DNA from: Comamonadaceae bacterium
Lineage (GTDB): Bacteria; Pseudomonadota; Gammaproteobacteria; Burkholderiales; Burkholderiaceae_C
Length of the DNA stretch: 49,140 bases
Assembly: GCA_013823485.1 (NCBI GenBank)
Contig: PNMF01000006.1
Span: forward strand, 1-49,140
Reading direction: 5' to 3'
Each line of letters opens with the position of its first letter. Position 1 is the first letter of the stretch. The translations under genes and the position numbers were made by a program. Below the pieces are notes generated by a model. The model saw nothing but the letters and a program-made list of their open reading frames with translations, made no database searches and was not told the origin of the DNA. Shown here piece by piece: positions 8,610 to 16,450 of this stretch.

Positions 8610-9704
8610 CTAGGGCAGCGGGATCAGGATCTTGAAGTCCGTGTGTCCCGGTGTGCTCTCGCACTCGATCAGGCCATGGTGTTGCTGGACGAAGGTCTGT
8701 GCCAGCGTCAGCCCCAGGCCGGACCCGCCATCGCGCCCTGAGACCAGGGGAAAGAAGATGCGGTCCTTGATCGAGTCCGGCACGCCGGGCCCGTTGTCCA
8801 TCACATGCAATTCCAGTGCCAGCCGATAGCGCTGCTTGCCGAAGGTGACCTGACGGCCCACCCGGGTGCGGAAGGTGATGCGCGCATCGCCCGCCGCAAT
8901 GCGGTCGGACAGCGCCTGCGCGGCGTTGTGGGCGATGTTGAGCACCGCCTGGATCAGCTGCTCGCGGTCGCCCCGGAATTCGGGAATGGAGATGTCGTAG
9001 TCGCGCACCACGCGCAGGCCGCGCGGGAACTCGGCCAGGATCAGCGAGCGCACCCGTTCGCAGACCTCGTGGATGTTCACATCACCCACCACATGGGGCC
9101 GCCGGTGCGGCGCCAGAAGCCGGTCCACCAGCGACTGCAGCCGGTCGGCCTCGTGGATGATGACCTGCGTGTACTCGATCAGCTCTTTCGATTCGAGGTC
9201 CATCTGCAGCAGCTGCGCCGCACCGCGGATGCCACCCAGCGGGTTCTTGATCTCGTGGGCCAGGTTGCGGATGAGCTCCTTGTTGGCCTGCGCCTGATCG
9301 ATCAGCCGCTCCTCGCGCTCCTGGCGGGTCTGCTGCTCCAGCGGCAGCAGCTCGACCACCACTTCGGCGTTGCTCTCGGTCTGGGCCACCACCACGTGCA
9401 CCGGCAGCGGGTCGTGGGCCAGGCGCCGCAGGAACGCGTCGTAACGCAGGGCAGCGAATTCGTTGCCGCGCGCGCCGGTGAGCGCGTTGTCGAGCAGGGC
9501 CGGGTCGGTGAAGCAGTCCTGCATGCGGGCGCCGGTGATGCTGCGCCGGGACATGCCCAGCGCATCTTCCAGGGCCGCATTGGCGAACAGCACATGGCCC
9601 TGCGGATCGACCACCGCCACCAGCGTGGCCAGCAGGTCCAGCGACTGGAAGCGCGCTGCCGGCCCGGCCGCTGGCGCCGCGCCCTGCGCCTTCTGCCGGC
9701 TCAC
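8610..9704 (-). CDS. ntrB: Nitrogen regulation sensor kinase NtrB
   Basis: A 364-residue cytoplasmic histidine kinase/phosphatase acting on NtrC. The N-terminal PAS domain (about 20-130) contains VVDPQGHVLFANAALEDALG. The phospho-acceptor His is about residue 150 in NLAHEIKNPLGGIRGAAQLL. The ATPase domain shows the N box (VLNIAHNAAQAL), G1 (VMDNGPGVPD) and G2 (GGSGLGLTLAQ). The start is GTG: GTGA overlaps the stop of the DUF4124 gene, so the two are coupled. The longer track ORF is an out-of-frame reading through the DUF4124 gene. ntrC follows after 38 bases. There is no membrane segment, as expected for NtrB, which is controlled by the PII protein. Confidence 0.95.
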   Translation of the reverse strand: MSRQKAQGAAPAAGPAARFQSLDLLATLVAVVDPQGHVLFANAALEDALGMSRRSITGARMQDCFTDPALLDNALTGARGNEFAALRYDAFLRRLAHDPLPVHVVVAQTESNAEVVVELLPLEQQTRQEREERLIDQAQANKELIRNLAHEIKNPLGGIRGAAQLLQMDLESKELIEYTQVIIHEADRLQSLVDRLLAPHRRPHVVGDVNIHEVCERVRSLILAEFPRGLRVVRDYDISIPEFRGDREQLIQAVLNIAHNAAQALSDRIAAGDARITFRTRVGRQVTFGKQRYRLALELHVMDNGPGVPDSIKDRIFFPLVSGRDGGSGLGLTLAQTFVQQHHGLIECESTPGHTDFKILIPLP

Positions 9705-10252
9705 CGTCCGCCCGGCTGGCCGTTCAGACGGGCCAGCTCGCGCTGCAGACCGGCCACGTCGTTCTCGGCGCGGGTCAGGGCCGCCTTGAGTTCGGCCACG
9801 CGGTCCAGGTAGCGCTGGTGGTTGCGGCCTTCGATGCCCTGTTTTTCGGGCTCGCCATTGGCGTAGGCGGTGCGGGCCTCGGCCAGCCGTGCCTCGGCGC
9901 GGCGCAGTTCGTTCTGCAGGATGGCCCGGGCGTCGCTGTCGCGGGCGCGCTGGGCGGCGCTGTCGATGCGCTCCCCGCTGCGTTCGGCAGGCGCGTTCCC
10001 CGGGCTGGCGGCCGGCCGGCTGGGCGTGTTGTTGTTGGCGTTGGGGTTGGGCTTCGGGCCTTCGATCACGGTGATGTTGCCGCCATCGATCACGGTGCAG
10101 CCCCTGGACTTGGCCACCTGGGCATTGTTGGTGTACTCGTTGCCGCAGCGGTAGATGCGGTCCTGGGCCAGGGCGGGCAGCTGGGTGGCGCTGCACAGCA
10201 GGGCCAGGCAGGCCAGGCGGCTCGACTTCAGGAGGGTTTGGCGGGCAGGCAC
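9701..10252 (-). CDS. Secreted DUF4124 protein with C-terminal coiled coil
   Basis: About 183 residues from a probable GTG at 10252, which has GGAG a short distance upstream; no in-frame ATG is available nearby. A signal peptide (SSRLACLALLCSATQLPALA then Q) leads into a DUF4124-like segment, DRIYRCGNEYTNNAQVAKSRGC, with two cysteines that could form a disulfide. A linker rich in Pro and Asn follows (about 65-90), and then an Arg/Glu/Ala-rich helix (about 100-180) predicted to form a coiled coil. It therefore probably acts in the periplasm. The position is notable: it lies between glnA and ntrB, and its stop overlaps the ntrB start (GTGA). Function is unknown; DUF4124 proteins are common in Burkholderiales. 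Confidence 0.78.
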   Translation of the reverse strand: MPARQTLLKSSRLACLALLCSATQLPALAQDRIYRCGNEYTNNAQVAKSRGCTVIDGGNITVIEGPKPNPNANNNTPSRPAASPGNAPAERSGERIDSAAQRARDSDARAILQNELRRAEARLAEARTAYANGEPEKQGIEGRNHQRYLDRVAELKAALTRAENDVAGLQRELARLNGQPGGR

Positions 10253-10317
10253 GGTGGCGGCTCCATGGGGGACAGATTTCAGACCGGGCAGTATGACCGA
10301 ATCAACCGGTGAAAGTG

Positions 10318-10339
10318 CCCGCTGCGCAGGCGCAGCGGG
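10318..10339. repeat. Perfect inverted repeat, 10-bp arms
   Basis: CCCGCTGCGC and GCGCAGCGGG are separated by two bases, giving a very stable hairpin in either transcript. It lies between the DUF4124 gene and the glnA terminator. No T-run follows on the minus strand, so it is not a standard terminator for glnA; it may act in processing or in slowing polymerase ahead of the DUF4124-ntrBC genes. Confidence 0.7.
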
Positions 10340-10350
10340 GGCTCCGGCCG

Positions 10351-10383
10351 GATGGCGGGCGAATGGCGGGTGGATGGCGGGCA
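10351..10383. repeat. Three 11-bp imperfect tandem repeats
   Basis: GATGGCGGGCG, AATGGCGGGTG and GATGGCGGGCA follow one another with an exact 11-bp period, directly before the A-run of the glnA terminator. The period is close to one DNA helical turn. Confidence 0.65.
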
Positions 10384-10408
10384 AAAAAAAGGACGGCCGA
10401 GGCCGTCC
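10383..10408 (-). terminator. Rho-independent terminator of glnA
   Basis: On the minus strand, GGACGGCC and GGCCGTCC form a stem with a tiny loop, followed by eight T. It begins about 20 bases after the glnA stop. Efficient termination here would separate glnA from DUF4124-ntrBC, or allow only partial readthrough. Confidence 0.88.
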
Positions 10409-10428
10409 TTTCCTGTCCGATCTGCCGA

Positions 10429-11844
10429 TCAGAGCGAGTAGTACATGTCGTACTCGACCGGGTGCGGAGCCATGCGGAAGCGGGTCACTTCGCCCATCTT
10501 CAGCTCGATGTAGGCGTCCAGCATGGAGTCGGTGAACACTCCGCCCTTGGTCAGGAACGAGCGGTCCTTGTCCAGGTACTCCAGCGCCTGGTCCAGGCTG
10601 TGGCACACGGTGGGAACCAGCTTGTCCTCTTCCGGCGGCAGGTGGTAGAGGTCCTTGGTGGCGGCTTCGCCCGGGTGGATCTTGTTCTCCACGCCGTCCA
10701 GGCCGGCCATCATCAGGGCCGAGAAGCACAGGTACGGGTTGGCCGAGGGGTCCGGGAAACGGGCCTCGATGCGGCGACCCTTGGGGTTGGCCACGTACGG
10801 GATGCGGATGGAGGCCGAGCGGTTGCGCGAGCTGTAGGCCAGCTTCACCGGGGCTTCGAAGCCGGGCACCAGGCGCTTGTAGCTGTTGGTGCCGGGGTTG
10901 GTGATGGCGTTCAGGGCACGGGCGTGCTTGATGATGCCGCCGATGTAGTACAGGGCGAAATCGCTCAGGCCGGCGTAGCCGTCACCGGCGAACAGGTTCT
11001 TGCCGTCTTTCCAGATCGACTGGTGCACGTGCATGCCGGAGCCGTTGTCGCCGGCGTAGGGCTTGGGCATGAAGGTGGCGGTCTTGCCGTAGGCGTTGGC
11101 CACGTTCCAGACCACGTACTTCAGGACCTGGGTCCAGTCGGCGCGCTCCACCAGGGTGGAGAACTTGGTGCCGATCTCGTTCTGGCCGGCGCCGGCCACT
11201 TCGTGGTGGAACACCTCGACCGGGATGCCCAGCGACTCGAGGATCAGGGACATCTCGGCGCGCATGTCCTGGGTGCTGTCGACCGGGGGCACCGGGAAGT
11301 AGCCGCCCTTGGTGGTGGGACGGTGGCCGCGGTTGCCGCCTTCGAGCTGCTTGCCGCTGTTCCAGGGGGCTTCGTATTCGTCGATGGCGAACATCACGTT
11401 GCCGGGCTCGTTGCTCCAGCGCACGCCGTCAAAGATGAAGAACTCGGGTTCCGGTCCGAAGTAGGCGGTGTCGCCCAGGCCGGAAGCCTTCAGGTAAGCC
11501 TCGGCGCGCTTGGCGATCGAGCGCGGATCGCGGTCGTAGGCCTTGCCGTCGCTGGGCTCGACCACGTCGCACTGCAGGAACAGGGTGGTCTCTTCGAAGA
11601 AGGGGTCGATGTTGGCGGTGTTCGGGTCGGGCATGAGCTGCATGTCCGAGGCTTCGATGCCTTTCCAGCCAGCGATGGACGAACCGTCGAAGGCATGGCC
11701 CGAGGTGAACTTGTCTTCGCCGAAGGCCGAGATCGGCACGGTCACGTGCTGCTCTTTGCCACGGGTGTCGGTGAAGCGGAAATCAACGAACTTGACGTCG
11801 TTGTCTTTCACCATCTGGATCACGTCTGCGACGGTCTTGGCCAT
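10429..11844 (-). CDS. glnA: Glutamine synthetase, type I
   Basis: A 471-residue GSI that makes glutamine from glutamate, ammonia and ATP. The start [20 protein letters not shown] is at the ATG at 11844 (the track begins one TTG codon earlier), with AGGAG 9 bases upstream. The active-site stretches [30 protein letters not shown] and [11 protein letters not shown] are present. NLxY-like text DLYHLPPEE holds the adenylylated Tyr (about residue 400), which marks it as the GSI-beta form switched off by GlnE. A sigma-54 promoter and an NtrC-type palindrome lie upstream, and ntrBC is downstream, so the regulation can be read from the DNA. A strong terminator follows. Confidence 0.97.
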   Translation of the reverse strand: MAKTVADVIQMVKDNDVKFVDFRFTDTRGKEQHVTVPISAFGEDKFTSGHAFDGSSIAGWKGIEASDMQLMPDPNTANIDPFFEETTLFLQCDVVEPSDGKAYDRDPRSIAKRAEAYLKASGLGDTAYFGPEPEFFIFDGVRWSNEPGNVMFAIDEYEAPWNSGKQLEGGNRGHRPTTKGGYFPVPPVDSTQDMRAEMSLILESLGIPVEVFHHEVAGAGQNEIGTKFSTLVERADWTQVLKYVVWNVANAYGKTATFMPKPYAGDNGSGMHVHQSIWKDGKNLFAGDGYAGLSDFALYYIGGIIKHARALNAITNPGTNSYKRLVPGFEAPVKLAYSSRNRSASIRIPYVANPKGRRIEARFPDPSANPYLCFSALMMAGLDGVENKIHPGEAATKDLYHLPPEEDKLVPTVCHSLDQALEYLDKDRSFLTKGGVFTDSMLDAYIELKMGEVTRFRMAPHPVEYDMYYSL

Positions 11845-11894
11845 CAAATGCTCCTGTACGGGTTGGAAGGAAAAAAGCGTTACGGCCCAGGGGT

Positions 11895-11910
11895 AGCAGC
11901 TTTCATGCCA
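11895..11910 (-). promoter_or_regulatory. Sigma-54 promoter of glnA
   Basis: On the minus strand, TGGCATGAAAGCTGCT matches the consensus TGGCACG-N4-TTGCW, with GG and GC separated by exactly 10 bases. It would start transcription near 11883 and leave a leader of about 40 bases before the glnA ATG. Confidence 0.75.
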
Positions 11911-12027
11911 CCGAAACCGTTGATCGAGTCACCCGCGTCGTCCATGCGGTGCGGGCAACAGCGCGGGATTATCGCCCACCCGCGCCGCCCACCGGCGACG
12001 GTCGGACTGGCCTTGAGCAGCCGTCAA

Positions 12028-12044
12028 TGCACTATTTCAGTGCA
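12028..12044. promoter_or_regulatory. NtrC-type enhancer palindrome upstream of glnA
   Basis: TGCACTATTTCAGTGCA is a 17-bp palindrome of the form TGCAC-N7-GTGCA, the classic NtrC binding pattern. It lies about 120 bp upstream of the sigma-54 element, a normal enhancer distance. A second dyad, TGCATATCGGATGCA (12041-12055), abuts it and shares four bases, so two regulator dimers might bind side by side. Confidence 0.75.
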
Positions 12045-12055
12045 TATCGGATGCA

Positions 12056-12883
12056 TCAACCTGGTGCGGCTGTTTTTCGCACCATTTCGGGGCCAAGTTG
12101 GGCACCGACGTCGCGCAGACCGGCCTGCAGCGCCCCGAAAGCCTGCTCCACCGAGGCCGCCGCGCCCTTGACGCCGAGCTCGATGTGCCGGCCCCATTGC
12201 GGGTGGTCCACGCTGGGCAGGCTGAACACCTTGACCGGGTGGGCCGCCTCGATGCGTTCCATCAACGGCGTCAGCGCCGCCTCCATGGCGCCCATCACGA
12301 TGACCGACTTCTCCAGACCGGCATCGGTCTGGTGCAGCTGCGGGTAGAGCTCGTCGAGCACCCACTCGATCATGGGCCAGGCCATGACCGGGAAGCCCGG
12401 CACGAAGTGCACCGTGCCGCCGCCCGGGCCGTCCAGGCTGAAGCCGGGAATCTTGTTGTACGGGTTGGGGATGATGCGGGCGCCCGCCGGAAACACGCCC
12501 ATGTTGTAGCGGTGCACGTTGTCCGGCCGCTCGGGGTCGAACGGCACGCCCTGCTCGGCAGCGAGGTCGCGCATGCGGGACTCGATCAGGTCGCGCGCCT
12601 GCGGGTGCAGGGTCAGCTCGCGGCCCAGCGCGGCACCGGCGCACTGCCGGGTGTGGTCGTCGGGCGTGGCCCCGATGCCGCCGCACGAGAACACGATGTC
12701 GCTGCTCTCGAACGCGCGTTTTAGCGTGCCGGTGATGCGTTGGCGGTCATCGCCGACCAGCTGGCACCAGGCCAGCGAAAGGCCACGCGCCTGGAGCAGC
12801 TGGATGACCTGCGACATGTGCTTGTCCTGGCGTTTGCCGGACAGGATTTCGTCGCCAATGATGATCAGGCCGAAAGAAGACAT
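12056..12883 (-). CDS. MoaB/CinA-N fold protein (competence/damage-inducible protein A-like)
   Basis: A 275-residue protein starting MSSFGLIIIGDEILSGKRQDKHMSQV, the COG1058 signature, with the substrate-loop motif FSCGGIGATPDDHT. It has the molybdopterin-binding MoaB-like domain at the N-terminus and a downstream half of the CinA-N type. It lacks the C-terminal CinA deamidase domain, which cleaves NMN in full-length CinA. Relatives have been linked to ADP-ribose or CoA pyrophosphatase activity, so the name 'competence-damage' says little about function. The start lies 17 bases after the stop of the EI24 gene, implying one transcript. Its stop codon borders the glnA enhancer region. Confidence 0.82.
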   Translation of the reverse strand: MSSFGLIIIGDEILSGKRQDKHMSQVIQLLQARGLSLAWCQLVGDDRQRITGTLKRAFESSDIVFSCGGIGATPDDHTRQCAGAALGRELTLHPQARDLIESRMRDLAAEQGVPFDPERPDNVHRYNMGVFPAGARIIPNPYNKIPGFSLDGPGGGTVHFVPGFPVMAWPMIEWVLDELYPQLHQTDAGLEKSVIVMGAMEAALTPLMERIEAAHPVKVFSLPSVDHPQWGRHIELGVKGAAASVEQAFGALQAGLRDVGAQLGPEMVRKTAAPG

Positions 12884-12900
12884 GGGACTCTGCAGAAGGT

Positions 12901-13788
12901 TCAGACCGGGGGCGGCAGCTGGGCCGGGGCGGGATCGGCGGGCGGGGCGGGCGGGGACGCTGGTGGGTCGATCACCTCGACCGGCACCACCAGCGGTTCC
13001 CGCCGCAGCCGCTCCAGGGCGGCCAGGCAATAGTGGGCAAACCACAGTGAAGCGAAGGCGAACACCAGGGTGTAGATCCAGATCGCGATCGGCACCAGCA
13101 ACGGCGCCAGCGCAATGAACATGGCACCCGAGGCCCACAGCAGGCTCGGCGCAGCCCCCACGTAACCGCTCAGCACGCCCATGGCCAGCAGTGAACTGCG
13201 GTGCCGGCGCATCAGGGTGCGGCGTTCTTCGGCGGTGGCGTGTTCGGACAGGGCGTCGTAGGTGAACACGCGGTAGGTGAGCCAGCCCCAGATCAGGGGC
13301 GGCAGGATCAGCACCAGCGGTGGAATGAACCAGGCCGGCACCGACAGTACCAGGGCCACCAGCGCCAGCAGCGTGGAGCCGGTCGACCACAGCACGCTGG
13401 CCACCATCGAGCCGCCCTGGCGCCGCTCGAGCGTGCCGAACCGGCGACGGGCCACCAGATCGACCATGGCCGGCGTCATGAACAGCGATACCAGCAGCAG
13501 GCACAGCACCACGATGGCCGGCGTGGCCAGCACCAGCACCACCAGCGGCGCAAACACGGTGCGCAGGGTGCCCAGGCCGACCCGGTCCAGCCAGGACAGG
13601 AAGGCCTGCACCAGCTCGAAGGCCTCGAACCAGGCGGTCACGCCGGCGACGGCGGGTTCCCAGAAGAAATAGCCGAGGCCGAAAGACAGCACCACCATCA
13701 GCACCAGCGGCAGGATGGACAGGCCGATCACCCGGGGATGCACGCAGTAGGCCACTGCGCGCCAGAAAGCATCGAACATCAAGGACAT
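12901..13788 (-). CDS. EI24-domain (CysZ-like) membrane protein
   Basis: A 295-residue membrane protein starting MSLMFDAFWRAVAYCVHPRV. The track start at 13932 would run into the divergent promoter and is rejected. Long hydrophobic blocks (about residues 20-40, 70-115, 135-165 and 215-255) surround a conserved-looking ARRRFGTLERRQGGS loop and VFTYDALSEHATAEER, as in EI24/CysZ-type proteins. CysZ imports sulfate, but most betaproteobacterial members have no assigned substrate, and no sulfur genes are nearby. The last 35 residues are Pro/Ala-rich. It sits 17 bases upstream of the CinA-like gene, and both are transcribed away from the hydrolase at 13863. Confidence 0.75.
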   Translation of the reverse strand: MSLMFDAFWRAVAYCVHPRVIGLSILPLVLMVVLSFGLGYFFWEPAVAGVTAWFEAFELVQAFLSWLDRVGLGTLRTVFAPLVVLVLATPAIVVLCLLLVSLFMTPAMVDLVARRRFGTLERRQGGSMVASVLWSTGSTLLALVALVLSVPAWFIPPLVLILPPLIWGWLTYRVFTYDALSEHATAEERRTLMRRHRSSLLAMGVLSGYVGAAPSLLWASGAMFIALAPLLVPIAIWIYTLVFAFASLWFAHYCLAALERLRREPLVVPVEVIDPPASPPAPPADPAPAQLPPPV

Positions 13789-13862
13789 GGGGCCAAGAAT
13801 ACAACGCGGCCATTCAACGCAGGCGACACCGCCCGCCCCGCTCCAGGTCCTAGCATGGGCGC

Positions 13863-14666
13863 ATGCAACGCATCGACATCCACGGCGTGGCCCTTGAGGT
13901 GGAGCGCATCGACGGCCCGGCGGGCCGGGCACCGCTGTTGTTCCTTCATGAAGGCCTGGGCAGCGTGTCGATGTGGCGGCAGCGCGACCGCTCGTGGCCG
14001 CACGAGCTCTGCGCCGCCACCGGGCGCAGCGGAGTGCTGTATTCGCGCCGGGGGTATGGCCGCTCCGACCCCGTGCCCGATGTGCGTGGGGAGCCCGGTA
14101 CCAGAGGCTTCTGGTCGGTCGGTCGGCATGGGCCGGACTACATGCACCGGGAAGCGCTGACCGTGCTGCCGGCGCTGCTTGACGCGCTGGGCCTGCGCCA
14201 GCCGGTGCTGGTGGGCCATTCCGACGGCGCCACCATCGCGCTGCTGCACGCGGCGAGCCACCCGGTCACCGCCACCGTGGTGATGGCGCCCCATGTGTTC
14301 GTGGAAGACGTGGCCATCCAGGCCATCACCGCCGCCCGCGACGCGTTCGACCGTGGTCTGCGCGAGCGGCTGGCCCGCCACCATGCCGATGTCGAGAGTG
14401 CCTTCTGGCAGTGGAACGATGTCTGGCTGAGCGCGGCCTTCCGGTCGTTCGACATCCGCCCGGCATGCGGCCGCATCGGCTCGCCACTGATGCTGGTGCA
14501 GGGCCTGCAGGACGAATACGGCACGCTGGAACAGCTGCGCGCCATCGAACAGCGGGTGCCCCACGCGGTGACGCTGGAGCTGGCCGATTGCGGCCACAGC
14601 CCGCACCGAGATCAGCCGCAGGCCCTGACGCGCGCGGTGGCCGATTTCCTGGCAGCGTTGCCCTGA
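13863..14666 (+). CDS. Alpha/beta-hydrolase
   Basis: A 267-residue hydrolase with the oxyanion-hole region LLFLHEGLGSVSMW, nucleophile elbow VGHSDGATIALL (Ser about 119), acid in VQGLQDEYGTL and catalytic His in DCGHSPHRDQP, all in canonical order. There is no signal peptide, so it is cytoplasmic. HEGLGSVSMWRQ resembles small esterases and C-C hydrolases acting on aromatic-degradation products, but no degradation genes are nearby and the substrate is unknown. TAGCAT lies 6 bases upstream of the ATG, where a -10 element would make the transcript leaderless. A terminator begins at its stop codon. Confidence 0.85.
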   Translation: MQRIDIHGVALEVERIDGPAGRAPLLFLHEGLGSVSMWRQRDRSWPHELCAATGRSGVLYSRRGYGRSDPVPDVRGEPGTRGFWSVGRHGPDYMHREALTVLPALLDALGLRQPVLVGHSDGATIALLHAASHPVTATVVMAPHVFVEDVAIQAITAARDAFDRGLRERLARHHADVESAFWQWNDVWLSAAFRSFDIRPACGRIGSPLMLVQGLQDEYGTLEQLRAIEQRVPHAVTLELADCGHSPHRDQPQALTRAVADFLAALP

Positions 14667-14691
14667 AACGGCAAGGTCGGGGCCGTTTTTT
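14666..14691 (+). terminator. Rho-independent terminator after the hydrolase gene
   Basis: AAACGGC and GCCGTTT form a 7-bp stem with a 9-base loop, followed by further T residues, starting at the hydrolase stop codon. Confidence 0.8.
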
Positions 14692-14812
14692 CAACAAAAT
14701 TCACACATTTGCCTGCTTTTTGGCTCAAGTGGCCTGGGCTGCGGCATGCCGATGGACGGTTGTCAATACACTTTGATACATCCGCCCCGGCGGTCAGACC
14801 ACCCTATTCACC

Positions 14813-15547
14813 ATGAACACCCTTTCCTGGACCTCGCCATGGCTGCTCGCCGTGCTGCTGCCCCTTGTGGCGGTGGCCGGCGCGTGGGCGCAGCGGGTCT
14901 GGACCGCACGTTCGACCCGGGCCCGGCGCAAGCTGCCGGAGCATTGGCCGCTGGCCATCCGGTCGGTGGTGAACAGTGAAGAGGCACGGGTCTGGCACTG
15001 GCTCTCCAGGGCCTTTTACGACCACCATGTCCTGATCAAGCTGCCGGTCACCCGTTTCACCCTGCCGCGCGAGAAGCAGGAGAGCATGGACTGGTACAAG
15101 CTGCTCGGCGGCGTGTACTGCACCTTCACCATCTGCCGCGCCGACGGCCGCGTGGTCGGCTGTGTCGACGTGCCCGGCTCGGTGGGCATACCGCGCAGCA
15201 CCCGCGCGGTGAAGCAGTCGCTGCTGAACCAGTGCCATCTGCCGTACTGGGTGGTGCGCTCGAACAGCCTGCCCACAGTGGCCGAGATCCGGGCCGAGTT
15301 CCTGGGCGAATCGTCCATGAGCCAGGCCATGCGCGAACGCGAGATGGAAGAGCGCGCCATCATCGCGGCGCAGAACAACCTGCGCACCGCCATCCACCGC
15401 CAGCGCAGCACCCGCCACAGCGACTTCGGGCCGCTCAGCAACTGGCCCAGCAGCCAGGCCGGCGAGCCGCGCAGCGACATGCCGTCGCAATGGCAGGACA
15501 ACTCCTTCCTGATGCCGCTGGACAGCCGGCGCGGCGACCTGCTCTGA
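14813..15547 (+). CDS. Membrane-anchored DUF2726-like protein
   Basis: A 244-residue protein of uncertain function. An N-terminal membrane anchor (SPWLLAVLLPLVAVAGAWA, about 8-26) precedes a basic segment and a globular domain. Text such as PLAIRSVVNSEEARVWHWLSRAF and later VVGCVDVPGSVGIPRS and PYWVVRSNSLPTVAEIRAEF resembles the DUF2726 family, which has a nuclease-like PD-(D/E)XK fold. The usual acidic catalytic residues are not obvious here (FTICRADGRVVGCVD instead of an aspartate-rich strand), so activity is doubtful. The last 70 residues are polar and probably disordered. The gene converges on rsuA with 18 bases between the stops. Confidence 0.6.
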   Translation: MNTLSWTSPWLLAVLLPLVAVAGAWAQRVWTARSTRARRKLPEHWPLAIRSVVNSEEARVWHWLSRAFYDHHVLIKLPVTRFTLPREKQESMDWYKLLGGVYCTFTICRADGRVVGCVDVPGSVGIPRSTRAVKQSLLNQCHLPYWVVRSNSLPTVAEIRAEFLGESSMSQAMREREMEERAIIAAQNNLRTAIHRQRSTRHSDFGPLSNWPSSQAGEPRSDMPSQWQDNSFLMPLDSRRGDLL

Positions 15548-15565
15548 ACCGGGCCCGCGGTGGCC

Positions 15566-16312
15566 TCAGGCCTTCGCGGTGAGCGAGGTCACCTCGTCGG
15601 CGGTGAGCCAGCGCCACTGACCCGGAGCCAGATCGGCCGGCAGCTCGATGCAGCCGATGCGCGAGCGGTGCAGCCCCTCCACCCGATTGCCCGCCGCCGC
15701 CACCATGCGCTTGACCTGGTGGTACTTGCCCTCGGTCAGGGTCAGCTGCAGGTGGGTCGGGGCCGGCAGTTCGCAGGCCGCCGCCTTGACCGGCTTCGGA
15801 TCGTCTTCCAGCACCACACCGGCCAACAGCCGCTCCACCATGGCCGCATCGCCCGGGTGCTTGAGCGTCACCTGGTACACCTTGGGCACATGGTGGCGCG
15901 GCGAGGTCATGCGGTGGATGAACTTGCCGTCGTCCGACAGCAGCAGCAGCCCGGTGGTGTCGTGGTCGAGCCGGCCCACCGCCTGCACGCCGGCCGAGGC
16001 GCCACCGCCCCGCTCGCGCAGCGGCCCCGGCAGCAGCGTGTAGACCCCGGGGTGCGCGCCTGGCTTGTGCGAGCACTCGTAACCCGCCGGCTTGTGGAGC
16101 ATGAGGTAGGCACGCTCGTGGTAGGCCCAGGGCTGCCCCTGCACCCGGAACAGCAGCCCCTGCGGGTCGAAGCGCTCCAGCGGGTCCAGGCACACGGTGG
16201 CGGGTTCGCCCACCGCCACATGACCCATCTGGATCAGCCCGAAACAGACCCGGCGCGTGCCGAAGCCCTGAGAAAAAAGAATGTCCTGCAACGCCATCAT
16301 GGTGGCCGGCAT
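15566..16312 (-). CDS. Pseudouridine synthase, RsuA/RluE family
   Basis: A protein of up to 248 residues with the S4 RNA-binding domain at the N-terminus (LQDILFSQGFGTRRVCFGLI) and the RsuA-type catalytic domain. Its active-site motif is VGRLDHDTTGLLLLSDDG, with the catalytic Asp; KVYQVTLKHP and the end motif LTEGKYHQVKRMVAAAGNRV also match. RsuA modifies U516 of 16S rRNA; close relatives modify 23S rRNA, so the target is inferred. Three ATG codons are possible (16312, 16300 and 16297). The family usually begins just before LQDILFSQG, which favours the later ones, but no start has a good ribosome binding site. Confidence 0.88.
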   Translation of the reverse strand: MPATMMALQDILFSQGFGTRRVCFGLIQMGHVAVGEPATVCLDPLERFDPQGLLFRVQGQPWAYHERAYLMLHKPAGYECSHKPGAHPGVYTLLPGPLRERGGGASAGVQAVGRLDHDTTGLLLLSDDGKFIHRMTSPRHHVPKVYQVTLKHPGDAAMVERLLAGVVLEDDPKPVKAAACELPAPTHLQLTLTEGKYHQVKRMVAAAGNRVEGLHRSRIGCIELPADLAPGQWRWLTADEVTSLTAKA

Positions 16313-16319
16313 TGTGCCT

Positions 16320-16417
16320 GCGCGGGCCCGGCCGTTCCCGCTCGCGAACGCCGGCGTCGTTTCGCTCCCTGCTGACGGCGGCTGGTCGCAAACCGGTGGG
16401 CAGGCGCGGGCCCGGCC
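16320..16417. repeat. Two direct copies of a 14-bp GC-rich sequence
   Basis: GCGCGGGCCCGGCC occurs at 16320-16333 and again at 16404-16417, both in the gap between the divergent rsuA-type and DUF2306 genes. Each copy contains the dyad GGGCCC. Confidence 0.6.
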
Positions 16418-16450
16418 ACCACAGTACCCCCGTTCCCAGGAGGTACCGCC

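Noticed and set aside
10309-12171. 620-residue plus-strand ORF across glnA
   Set aside because: Antisense shadow of glnA that also runs through the terminator and enhancer; no domain is visible.
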